Below, piece after piece: positions 1 through 8,824 of a DNA stretch of 64,000 nt (positions are counted from its first letter, which is position 1; each line of letters starts with the position of its first letter). The DNA comes from Crocodylus rhombifer (taxonomy: Eukaryota > Chordata > Crocodylia > Crocodylidae), in assembly GCA_038503035.1 (NCBI GenBank), contig JAVSML010024616.1, forward strand, positions 628,068-692,067. Reading direction: 5' to 3'. Both the position numbers and the translations under genes were made by a program. The notes beneath the pieces were generated by a model. It was not told the origin of the DNA, searched no databases, and saw nothing but the letters and a program-made list of their open reading frames with translations.

Positions 1-690
1 GGCGGTGCCAACAGGAGCAGCTGGGAGAACAGCTGGACGAGCCCCAGCGAAAATCCACAGCTCGTCCGGTTGCTCCCTGGCTTCCCCCTCCTACCAGGGT
101 GATGCAGGCAGTGCTGGCAGCCCCAGAAGAAGCTATGGGGCCTGCAGGGAATGATCAGGGAGCTGGGGAATCAAACTGGGAGCTGGGGGGAAATGATTGG
201 GGGCTGGGGGAATGAACAGGGACTTCTCCCCAGCTCCCGGTTCAATTCCCCAGCTCCCCAACCATTCCCCCCAGCCCTCGTGGCTTTTCCCAGGACTGCT
301 GGCTCAAGCCATGACTCGTACAACTGCTCCCCCAGCTGCCCTCTTGCCAGGGCGAAGCAGGCAGTGCTGGCAGCCCTGAGAGAAGCTGTGGGGGGTGGAG
401 GGGATAATCAGGGAGCTGAGGAATCGAGCCAGGAGCTGGGGGCAATGATCAGGGGCAGGGGGAATAAACAAGGGCTTCCCCCCCAGCTCCTGGTTCCATT
501 CCGCAGCTCCCAATCATTCCCCTCAGCCCCCATGGCTTCTCTCAGTGCTGCCAGCACTGCCTGCCTCACCCCGGTGAGGGGGCAGCTGGGGGAGCAGCCG
601 GACGAGCCGTAGCTTCTCCCAGGGTTGCTGGCTCAAGCCAGGGCTCGTCTGGCTGCTCCCCCAGCTGCTCCCACCGGCACTGCCTGTGGG
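1..690. repeat. GC-rich tandem and foldback repeat array
   Basis: Two imperfect tandem units start with CAGGCAGTGCTGGCAGCCC at about 105 and 358, an offset of 253 bp. Each unit holds purine-rich and complementary pyrimidine-rich halves (AGCTGGGG / CCCCAGCT), so each can fold on itself. A 25-bp inverted repeat with one mismatch lies at 584-608 and 642-666. A related GGACGAGCC...GGCTCGTC motif occurs at the extreme left edge, so the array probably continues outside the window. Open frames through it (such as 151-612) are products of low-complexity sequence and are not called as genes. Probably the interior of a nonautonomous transposon or a satellite-like block. Confidence 0.6.
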
Positions 691-1432
691 TATAGGCTAT
701 GGCCAAATAGGATTCAGCCTAATCAAATCAGGACAGTGAATCAAATCACTGTCCCTCCAAATTGCCAAATCTGAAACCGAAGTGAATACCTTCTGCTTCG
801 CACAGACCTAATGTTCAGCCATCTCAGTTCTAAGAGAGGTCTTTGTTGGACAGTTCCTGTGACTTGTGGCAAATAAATAATAAGTGGAAGAAATCCATCA
901 AGCATCACCCAAAAAAGTTTTATAAGGGGAACTTTTTCCCCTACTCCCCCACTGTGCTGCCTCTCCTCTTCAAGCTCTTGAAGTCTGGTGATACTCTGCC
1001 TCTGAGCCCTTTTAAAGTGGAGTAATCTACCTTGCACAAATGCACTCTTAAATTGCACTAGAGCGCCAACATTCAGGGATATCTAGTTATGAATGTGTTG
1101 TGTGATTTTTTGCATACTCATTGCATATATGCATATGTTAGGATATGTGCATATCCCATTTCACCTTGTACATTCATCCAGCCACCCAATCACCCAAGTG
1201 CTGTTTTTGGCATTTAAACACAGTTTGTTATCCAATTCCACAAACAATCCATATAGCTACTGAGCACTTTCTGAATCAAGTGCATATGATACTCAGTAGA
1301 CTGCACTCTGACCAGGCAGGTACACAGCACCATATGCTGATTCATGTAAGGACTTAAGTTCTAAAATTGTATTTAAGAAAAAAAACCTCCACAGCAGGTG
1401 TTAAGACAGTGGAGGAGGACTCAGCCACTTTT
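691..1432. other. Low-copy or unclassified intronic sequence
   Basis: No gene seen. It contains a small perfect hairpin at 731-754 (GGACAGTGA and TCACTGTCC around a 6-base loop) in a stretch with scattered CAAAT motifs, which suggests a decayed short foldback element. The rest is AT-rich and unclassified. Confidence 0.4.
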
Positions 1433-1530
1433 CAACCCATTAGCCTAGTAGTTAGGGAAGAGAAGAGCTCTAGGCCCCATTCATGTAGATGGGATTTGAA
1501 TCTGCATCTCCTCCTTCTTAGGAAAGAAAT
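1433..1530. repeat. tRNA-like SINE-type repeat fragment
   Basis: The stretch contains GCCTAGTAGTTAGGG and later GGGATTTGAATCTGCATCTC, which resemble a tRNA-like internal promoter in a decayed dispersed repeat. A related arrangement occurs at 7985-8120 and, more weakly, at 5785-6065. Family assignment is by pattern only. Confidence 0.4.
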
Positions 1531-1539
1531 CTAATGACA

Positions 1540-2265
1540 CAATGCACAAGGAAACATGCAAGAATGTAGAAAAGACATTAGAAGGAAAGAAGACCTGGAT
1601 GTTCAGGAAGGTCAAAACTGGCAGCTGGTTACCTCTGGCAGCAGTCAGTGCTCCACTTCTGAACCATCCAGGGGAAGAACAACCCTGCCACTGGAAGAGA
1701 AGTAGCCTATTCCATTGGTGGAAAACAGCAAGCTATGCACCCTGAAAGCTGGGAGAATCCAGACCATTACCACCAACAGGAAATGAAGGATGGTGGTGGC
1801 TGGTGACTCCCTGTTGTCAAGGACAGACATCCATCTGCTAGCTGGACCTGTTGCCTGTTATGAGCCCAAATCTGAGATGTTATGGAAAGCTGCCTAGGCT
1901 GATCCTGCCCTCTGACTACTATGCCATGCTGCTCAAGCATGTGGGCACTAATGATATCACCGGGGTGCCCCTGAGCAGATGAGAAGTGAGTACAGGACTC
2001 TTGGTGCAAGGGTGTAAGGGACAGGAACTTAAGGCTGTGTTCTCAGTCAAGGGTACAGGCAGAAGTAGAAGGAGAAATGTTCTGGAAATCAGCAAGTGGC
2101 TGCACAAATGGTGTCACCAGCAAGGCTTTGGCTTCCTTGAACATGGGGTGATGTTCCAAGAAAGACTGCTGGGCAGAGATAGGGTCCACCTGACAAAGCA
2201 GGGAAAGAACAGCTTTGCATACAGGCTTTCTAACCTAGTTAGGAGGACTTTTAGCTAGAGTCAAC
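1540..2265 (+). pseudogene. CR1 LINE ORF1 remnant (esterase domain)
   Basis: This is the decayed 3' part of the CR1 first open reading frame, whose product carries an SGNH/GDSL-type esterase domain of uncertain role in retrotransposition. The GDSLL nucleophile block is at 1802-1816, HVGTNDI (the GTND block) at about 1938-1958, and DRVHLTKQGK (catalytic Asp/His block) begins at 2178. The blocks are in the right order and spacing. The GDSLL block is in a different frame from the other two, with a TAG between them, and a TGA follows the GTND block near 1980, so it cannot make protein. It is followed directly by ORF2 sequence from the same old CR1 copy. Confidence 0.85.
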
Positions 2266-2625
2266 AGGGGATGGAGACAAAAGCCCACAGGTAGGTAAAG
2301 AGCAAAGAAACCCAGATAAAAAAGTAACAGGGGCAGTATGGAGAGCTTTAAACAACATGTTCTCAGTGGAAAAGCAGCAGGCCAACAAGCTAGTCTTCTA
2401 AGTTGCTTATCTACTAATACAACAAGCACAGGAAATATGGCATAAGAACTGGAAATCCTAGTACAATCACAAATATATTACTTAACTGAATTAGCTGAGA
2501 TTTGGTGGGTTGGTTTTCATGGCTGGAATACTGCCATGGATGGATATAACTTTTCAGAAAGGACAAGCAGGGGAAAAAGGTGTTATTGCTTTAAATTAAA
2601 ACAAGAGACATACACTGGTTCTCAA
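2266..2625 (+). pseudogene. Old CR1 ORF1-ORF2 linker and start of ORF2 endonuclease
   Basis: From 2446 the plus strand reads ELEILVQSQ, then LAEIWW and GWNTAMDGYN, matching the start of the CR1 apurinic-type endonuclease, which nicks target DNA to prime reverse transcription. The canonical TETWW is altered to AEIWW. The similarity breaks off near 2626, where a foldback insertion begins. The spacing to ORF1 shows that both belong to one copy. Confidence 0.75.
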
Positions 2626-3300
2626 AACGGGTGCAGTAGAAATTGGGTGTCTACATGTGATGCTTTACTGGACAGTAGACTAATTTAGTAGATTAGTCAG
2701 CAGATTAGTCTACTGCCCAGTAAAGCATCACCTTGTAACCGTGTGCAGCAGCTACTGTGCAGTAAATTAGTCTACTACGCAGTTAGCTAGTACCTATAAA
2801 TAAGGTGCTAGATTACTAGCTCATGTAGATGCCAAACAGCAGGGGGTCCAGTCCTAGTGCTGCTCAGCTCCCACCTCCCCCAAGGAGCCAATCAGCATGG
2901 AAACTGGGTCTCTCTGTGTCCCGCCCTGTCCCAGTACTGTGGGGCACCCAGCTCTCCACAGGAGAGGGGAGCTGAGCTGCACTGGGACTGAGGAGCTTTT
3001 GCTTCACCTCTCAGCCAGCAGCTGGGTAAGTTCTGTCCCACCAGTGGAGCAACTGGCAGAGAGCACCCCAGCTGGGTGAAGGAAAGTGTCCCCTCCCCTG
3101 CACCTGTTTCCAGGGGAGGGGACACTTTTCCAGCCCCCTGTCCTGATTGGCTAGGGAGGCTGGAAATAACTGAGGGAAAGGGGGCACTTTCCCAGCCCCA
3201 AGGCATGGAGCTGAAAAGCAGTTGCCCCCCGTACTCCCATCAAGTATGAGACGACAAATGCAGCTGGCAGCAAGGATACAGGAGAAGATAATCAACAAAA
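2626..3300. mobile_element. Palindromic and GC-rich insertion within the old CR1
   Basis: CR1 similarity stops at about 2626 and resumes at about 3300. The insertion contains a 27-bp inverted repeat with one mismatch (2658-2684 and 2704-2730; core CAGTAGACTAAT / ATTAGTCTACTG), a third related motif at 2764-2780, and then a GC-rich part with a perfect 18-bp stem (3083-3100 / 3111-3128). It looks like one or two nonautonomous DNA transposons. Exact ends and target duplications were not resolved. Confidence 0.55.
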
Positions 3301-3395
3301 AGCAGGGAAAACAGGCTGGCTGTTTTTAAGTCAGCACGACTGGATGAGTTTCAACCTAGAATCCCCAAGAAACAGCTAAGCAAAGTGAGTTGCAT
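3300..3395 (+). mobile_element. Old CR1 fragment, N-terminal RT region
   Basis: The segment from about 3320 (AAGTCAGCACGACTGGATGA, then AACCTAGAATCCCCAAG) is a diverged version of the CR1 segment encoding FKSAGPDxLHPRVLKELA. The younger copy shows the same segment again at 3480-3535. It is therefore best read as the old CR1 resuming after the insertion at 2626-3300. Confidence 0.5.
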
Positions 3396-3443
3396 TAAAA
3401 AGAGTATCACCCACAAGTCAAGGAACGTGGGTTTTTTGCTACA

Positions 3444-4955
3444 TTGAGCACTAATGAAGCTTCATGTAAAGAACTGGACGTATTCAAGTCAGCCGGCCCG
3501 GATGATCTCCACCCTAGAGTTCTAAAGGAATTGGCCAAGGTCATTGCAGGACCTCTGGCACAGCTTTACGAGCACTCGTGGTGCTCTGGTGTGGTCCCAG
3601 AGGACTGGAAGAGGGCCAACGTGGTTCCCATCTTCAAAAAGGGGAAGAAGGAGGACCTGCGAAATTATAGGCCAGTTAGTGTTACCTCACTCCTAGGCAA
3701 GCTGTTTGAGAAAATTATTCTGGCACACATCCAAAAGGGGCCAGCTGGGGACTGCATGCTTAGGGGCAACCAACACAGGTTCATCAGTGTCAGGTCCTGT
3801 CAGACCAACCTGGTGGCCTTTTACGATCAGATCACCAAATCATTAGATGCAGGGGTAGCAGTGGACATAGTCTTCCTGGACTTCTAGAAGGCTTTCGACA
3901 CCGTCTCTCACCCTGTTCTCATCAAGAAACTGGGGGACTGTGGTGTCAACACCCACACAGTCATTTGGGTCGCCAACTGGCTGGAGGGCTGCACCCAGAG
4001 GGTGGTAGTGCATGGGTCCTTTTCAACCTAGAAGGACGTGGGCAGTGGGGTTCCGCAGGGCTCGGTCCTTGGGCCCGCACTGTTCAACATCTTCATCAGT
4101 GATTTGGACGAGGGCCTGCACTGTTCAACATCTTCATCAGTGAAAAGCACTCTGTTCAAATCTGCTGATGACACTAAGATGTGGGGGGATGTGGGCACGC
4201 TCGAAGGAAGCAACAGACTACAATCAGACCTAGACAGGTTATAAAGGTGGGCAGACGAGAATAGGATGGGATTCAACACAGACAAGTACAAAGTGATGCA
4301 CCTGGGGAGGAACAACCAGCACCATACCTATAGGTTGGGGAACTCCCCTCTTGTCAGCATGGAGGCAGAAAAGGATCTTGGAGTCATTACTGACTCCAAG
4401 ATGAACACGGGCCGGCAGTGTGTGGAGGCAGTCAGGAAGGCCAGCTGTACCTTGTCATACATCCACAGATGCATCTCGAGCAGGTCCAAGGAGGTGATCC
4501 TCCCCCTCTATGCGACACTGGTCAGGCTGCAGCTGGAGTACTGCATCCAGTTCTGGGCGCCGCACTTCAAGAGGGATGCGGACAACATGGAGAGGGTCCA
4601 GAGGAGGGCCACTCGCATGATCAGGGGACAGCAGGGCAGGCCATACGAGGTGAGGCTACAGGACCTGAACCTGTTCAGCCTCCACAAGAGAAGGCTGAGG
4701 GGGGATCTAGTGGCCTGTTATAAACCAGTCAGAGGGGATCAGCAGGCATTGGGGGAGTCCCTGTTCCCCCGAGCACTGCCAGGAGTGACCAGGTATAACG
4801 GTCACAAGCTGGTGGAGGGTAGATTCAGGCTGGATATCAGGAGGCGCTACTTCACGGTCAGGATCTGGAACCAACTTCCAAGAGAAGTGGTGCAGGCTCC
4901 TACCCTGGGGGTCTTTAAGAGGAGGCTAGATGAACACTTTGCTGGGGTCGTTTGA
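3444..4955 (+). pseudogene. CR1 ORF2 reverse transcriptase remnant
   Basis: Three open segments follow one another. Segment one (3444-3887) has VFKSAGPDDLHPRVLKELA, FKKGKK, NYRPVS and the motif A start VFLDF. The next codon is TAG at 3885-3887, where a lysine is expected. Segment two (4038-4244) has [14 protein letters not shown] and the catalytic region reading SADD instead of FADD. Segment three (4266-4955) holds the C-terminal domain with MERVQRRATRMIRG and RLRGDL. In-frame TAG and TAA codons at about 4029 and 4242 and a 41-bp duplication at 4077-4143 also break it. It cannot encode an active enzyme. Confidence 0.88.
4077..4143 (+). repeat. Short tandem duplication inside the CR1 RT
   Basis: The 26 bases starting GCACTGTTCAACATC at 4077 recur exactly at 4118, an offset of 41 bp. 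The second copy is read out of frame and yields unrelated residues just before the catalytic motif, after which the frame recovers. Confidence 0.9.
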
Positions 4956-5033
4956 CCCCACTACTCTTTCCTGCCATGGCAGGGGGTCGGACTAGATAAT
5001 CTACTCAGGTCCCTTCCAGCCCTAGAAACTATG

Positions 5034-5510
5034 AAACTGTGTTCAGTTTTAGGCACTAAACTCCAAAAACGGAATGAGCAGCAGGAAGCAACAAAAATGA
5101 CTGGAGGTCTGGGAAACATGACAGACAGAGAAAGGCTGGAAGAATTGGAATCATTTAGCCTGGAAAAGAAGAGACTGAGAGGAGATTTGATAACAGGCTT
5201 CAAATACTGTATAGAAAAGTTGACTATAAAGAAGAAAACAAGAGACTATTCTTTGTGGCTGCAGGGGACAGGATAAGAAGCAATATTCAAATTGCAGCAA
5301 ATGAAATTTAGGTAGTATAGTAGAAAGAGCTCTCTCACAATGAGAGTGGTTAAGTGCTGAAACAGATTACTTCCATTCTGGTAAACTTTTAAGAACAGTT
5401 TAGACAAGCATGTGTTGAGATGAGGATAATCCTGCTCCGAGTAGGAGGTTGGGCTAGAGGATCTCTTGAGGGCCCCTCTAACCTTATTTTTCTACAATTC
5501 TAACCAACAG
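5034..5510 (+). mobile_element. Old CR1 3' part (C-terminal ORF2 and UTR)
   Basis: Frame 5031-5276 reads RLEELESFSLEKKRLRGDLI, the typical C-terminal CR1 segment. Then come GTGGTTAAGTGCTGAAACAG and TTGGGCTAGAGGATCTCTTG, and the UTR ends near CTACAATTCTAAC. It is clearly more diverged than the copy just upstream and probably completes the old CR1 that starts at 1540. The middle of the old RT is missing, so a deletion accompanied or followed the nested insertion. Confidence 0.8.
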
Positions 5511-5584
5511 ATCCTGGTCAGGTATTTTACAGTCCCCTTTCTAGCCCTCATTTGAAACTAATCCACCATATTTTGCATTTAACT

Positions 5585-5765
5585 GGTGCAGTCTGGAATA
5601 GCCTGCCAACAGAGGTGGTTCAAGACCCTACATTGAACACCTTCAAGAGAAAATTGGATGTCTATCTTGCTGGGATCCTATGACTCCAGCTGACTTCCTG
5701 CCCCCCGGCGGGGGGCTGGACTTGATCTTCCAAGGTCCCTTCCAGCCCTAATATCTATGTAATTT
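5585..5765 (+). mobile_element. CR1 3' end fragment
   Basis: It contains the last CR1 ORF2 codons (VWNSLP-like through TLNTFKRKLD-like) and then the UTR with GACTTCCTGCCCCCCGGCGG and CCCTTCCAGCCCTAATATCT. It resembles the subfamily of the copy at 19580-22245 more than its neighbour at 3434. Confidence 0.82.
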
Positions 5766-5784
5766 AATATTCATTAGATAAAAT

Positions 5785-6065
5785 GAATGAAAAATGGAGA
5801 AGTTTCTTCCCAGGCTAGAACCCAGGGTTACCTCTCATTCAAAGCAACATTCATCTCACTGAGCCACCATCTAGATTGCTTTTTTTTCTCCTGACTGCAA
5901 ACACATCTCTAGCTTCCAGAGGGGCAATGTCTGGCAATGTCCTGGGAATGTCCTGGGAAACAGGAGATGTAGATTTAAGTACCCTACGTATAAAGGGGGC
6001 CCAAAACCTGGACGAGTGTCTTAATCACTAGGATACCAAACTAAAACATGAGAGGGTCTTTCTTC
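5785..6065. repeat. tRNA-like SINE-type repeat
   Basis: The minus-strand reading of 5800-5875 contains GGTGGCTCAGTGAGATGAAT and GGTTCTAGCC, which recall tRNA-type promoter boxes. The right part (5963-6040) has GGAGATGTAGATTTAAGTAC and GGACGAGTGTCTTAATCAC. A composite dispersed repeat is likely; no exact family is claimed. Confidence 0.38.
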
Positions 6066-6219
6066 TTCTCCATCTTGTTTCTGGAAGATATAAGTTCCGG
6101 TACAAATTGTACGTTAAGTGCCAACAATGACGTACGCAGCTGAGTAAGTGCCATTTGAGCACGTAAAGCAAAAAATGCTGTTGCTCCAAGTGTCTGAACA
6201 GGGAGTTAGTGTAGAGCAG

Positions 6220-6720
6220 CAGTGCTCAACCTGGAGTCTACAGCCCCCTGAGGGGCTGCAAGCGGATTTCAGGGGGGCTGCAGATCTGGTGCAGTCATCA
6301 TCTCTGAGGTGAGCTAGGGCAGTCCACACCTGGGCTGACTGAGCCTGCTGCTGCCAGGTTCATGGAAAAACATGAATTTTCTGCTTTGAAGGAGAAGCTC
6401 ACAGATTCTCCGTTAAAGGAGAAAAACATGAGAAACTGCAGGTTTCCCCTTGCAGGCTAGCAGCATTCCAGCCTGCAAGGGGCTGCGTGAAGCTGGGGGG
6501 AGTGGGAAGAGACCAATAAGGCTGGGGCACCATGGGCATATTGTGGGTCAGGAATGAGGCGCATCAGCAGGGTCAGAGGGCTGCAGGTCAGGAGTGACGG
6601 GCACCAGCAGGGCTGAGGGAGGGGGGAATGGGGGCTGTAGGTTGGGAGTGAGGTAGGGCCAGGAGGCAGCAAGTCAGGAGTGAGGGGGGCCTTGAGTCCA
6701 AAAAGGTTGAGGACCACTAG
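6220..6720. mobile_element. hAT-like nonautonomous DNA transposon (decayed)
   Basis: The left end is CAGTGCTCAACCTGGAGT and the right end GGTTGAGGACCACTAG. Together they form imperfect terminal inverted repeats of the common CAGTGGTTCTCAACC type. The interior is GC-rich with repeated GGTCAGGAGTGA-like units. I could not find a convincing 8-bp target duplication, so the exact ends are uncertain. The reverse frame at 6457-6717 is a by-product of the GC-rich interior. Confidence 0.55.
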
Positions 6721-6722
6721 TG

Positions 6723-7435
6723 CACTCTAGAACTCATACCATAGCTTACTCCACAGCAACTTCCCCACAAAGATAAGCCTGAAGCTTCAGAGAGGAATCA
6801 GGGAAGGGACTGCAGAAGCTCATGTTATGTTATATAGAGAGATCTGGAATTAGCAGTAAATATAGACAATCTCCTTTGAACACTTTATCCAAGAACATTT
6901 CTTGAATACATGATGTCACAGATCTGGCCAAGGACCATAACCTCTGCCCAAGAGATCACAAGACTGATGGGGGGAGTGGGTGGGAGACTTATCAATATTT
7001 CCTGTATAGCTTATATACATCCTCTCCCAGAATTCAACTGCAGTAGCTGAGAGTCTCTTGGTTTACACATTAACTCTTCAGAAGCATGTGAGAGATACAG
7101 GCTTTGCACAAAATTCCTGAGCACATCCCTGCTCTTTTTTAAGCAGCACAAGGAATACAGATGATTTAGAAAACAAAGAACATCCTAAATTCATCCTTAG
7201 CTCTAGCTCACCTTGTCTTTAGAGGTCCATCTGTATTCAGGAAGGCAAGGCTCCCCTTCACCTCCTCAGGTTCACTCATTTGAGCTGCTGGAAATATCTA
7301 AAGACTCCTTAAGCTAAATCTAATTTCACCCCTGTGCACCAAAATGGCAATTATTTTACATTTATGCACAGTTTGGATGATGTCTTCCCTTGTCTAGCTA
7401 TACTTGCCCTGCAATTACCTTCTGAGCACACACAC
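6723..7435. other. Unclassified intronic sequence
   Basis: No gene, long open frame or recognised transposon was seen in this stretch. Confidence 0.5.
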
Positions 7436-7439
7436 TAGG

Positions 7440-7960
7440 TTGTACAATGGACATGCCTAGTCAGATCATTCAGGCACACACGTAACACACTGTGGAGGCA
7501 TCCACTTGAGACGCTACTTTGCCATAGCGATGAGCTACAACGACATAGCTTGTTGTTATGGTGACTTAGCACTGGCAGGCACAAACCATGATGCTGCCAC
7601 TACTGCGCAGTAGGGCTGGAAATGACCCGTGCGGTGCCAGGACTGCGCAGTACCAGAGGTTACTGCACAGTCATGTGCACATGTAGAAGTGCCCTGCAAG
7701 TCCTAAAGCTTTACACTTTTACTGGTATAAGTGATCTGAAACCAGTCTATACCTATAACAAAACAGAAGCTCAGCACAGACAGAATGGTTTAAAAGTGGC
7801 AGAATCTGATCTAAGATTTGCCCCACTCCCACCAAAGGGCGAATGTACACTCTCTTCACTTCACTACTGATCTAAACTACATCACTTACAGAAAACCATG
7901 CAATTTAGATCAACTCTGCCTCGGGCTTTTTGAATGTCTGTACCTAGCCTTAGTCACAGA
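7440..7960. mobile_element. Decayed foldback elements with CGCAGTA motifs
   Basis: 7590-7680 has repeated TACTGCGCAGTA and TACTGCACAGT motifs in both orientations, recalling the palindrome at 2658-2780. 7700-7950 contains partly complementary AGTGATCTGA / GATCTAAAC segments. These resemble short foldback transposons, but the ends were not defined. Confidence 0.4.
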
Positions 7961-7984
7961 AAAAAATAATCTTTTAGCCCACTC

Positions 7985-8120
7985 TTTTAACCCAGTAAGA
8001 GGTCAGACTACTCACTCAGGGAGCAGGAGACCCAGGTCCTCACCCCCTTTCACCCAGAGAGATTTCAGCCTGCATTTCCTGCTTTCCAGAAAATTTCTCA
8101 AACAATTAGGCCACGGGTTA
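7985..8120. repeat. tRNA-like SINE-type repeat
   Basis: The stretch contains GGGAGCAGGAGACCCAGGTC, CACCCAGAGAGATTTCAGCC and, further on, AGGCCACGGGTTAGGCAC. This gives the foldback appearance of a repeat with two oppositely oriented tRNA-like halves. It is related to 1433-1530. Confidence 0.4.
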
Positions 8121-8216
8121 GGCACTGTCAACTCTCTAGACTTCCTTTGAAGGTGGCTCAGTGGGCAAAGAGGACAGGAAGATCTACAGGGCCAAGTGAG
8201 AATAGATCAGTAAAGG

Positions 8217-8318
8217 TCTTATGATCCCTGCTGACTTCCTGCCCCTGGGGCGGGGGGGCTGGACTCAATGATCCTCCGGGGTCCCTTCCAGCCCACATGT
8301 CTATGAAATCTATGAAAT
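8217..8318 (+). mobile_element. CR1 3' UTR fragment
   Basis: It begins at TTATGATCCCTGCTGACTTC, continues through GGACTCAATGATCC and CCCTTCCAGCC, and ends in tandem TCTATGAAA units. Only about 100 bp is present, so it is a strongly 5'-truncated insertion. Confidence 0.85.
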
Positions 8319-8452
8319 AAAAAGGAAGAGCCCTTGGGTTGTTCCCCAGCCCCTGTCTTTCTAAAACTATGAAGACTGGGAAACAGTCCCTAATCCATAG
8401 TAAACAGTGTCTAATCCCAGTGTTTAATTCACAGGGAAACATTATTTTAATC

Positions 8453-8816
8453 CAGGGGTTTTCATCCGTTTTTAAGGTGGAGCAGGAGGTGGGGGCAGCC
8501 GGACACAGAGCGGAGGAAGTGGATAGTGGCCAGATGTTGGAGGGGAGAACCTGCATGTGGCAGCAGTAGCACAGGGTGATGAATGGCAGCGGTGGCCGCC
8601 ATATGTGAGCTTCAACCCTCTCTGCCCCGCCCCCCCCCCGGCCCATGTCCAGCCAGGTGGGCAGCGCCTGTGCAGCCTGCACAGGTGAACCACTGCCCTC
8701 ATCTCCCCCTGGTGCTGCTCCTGGGAGGCGACAGCACAGGGTGGTGGCTGGAGGCACTTTCTCCCCACCCGCCCACGCGTAGCCCCTTTCCGCACACCCC
8801 CAGTTAACAACCCCCG
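8453..8816. mobile_element. Nonautonomous hAT-type element with perfect 8-bp TSD
   Basis: The element runs from CAGGGGTTTTC to AACAACCCCCG, with short imperfect terminal inverted repeats. It is flanked by a perfect 8-bp duplication, TTTTAATC, at 8445-8452 and 8817-8824, as hAT transposases produce. The 364-bp interior is GC-rich with no transposase, so it must have moved in trans. Frames crossing it on either strand (including a 251-codon reverse frame, 8158-8913) are not genes. Confidence 0.8.
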
Positions 8817-8824
8817 TTTTAATC

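Larger units (their letters stand above)
3434..5033 (+). mobile_element. Younger 5'-truncated CR1 LINE nested in the old one
   Basis: This non-LTR retrotransposon is truncated at its 5' end and keeps reverse transcriptase, C-terminal region and 3' UTR. The UTR begins after the stop at 4953-4955 and contains GGGGGTCGGACTAGATAA and CCCTTCCAGCCCTAGAAACT, ending with a CTATGAAACT tail at about 5033. 5' truncation is the usual result of incomplete reverse transcription. Older CR1 sequence lies on both sides, so it inserted into an existing copy. It belongs to the same subfamily as the minus-strand copy at 22628-23372. Confidence 0.88.
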
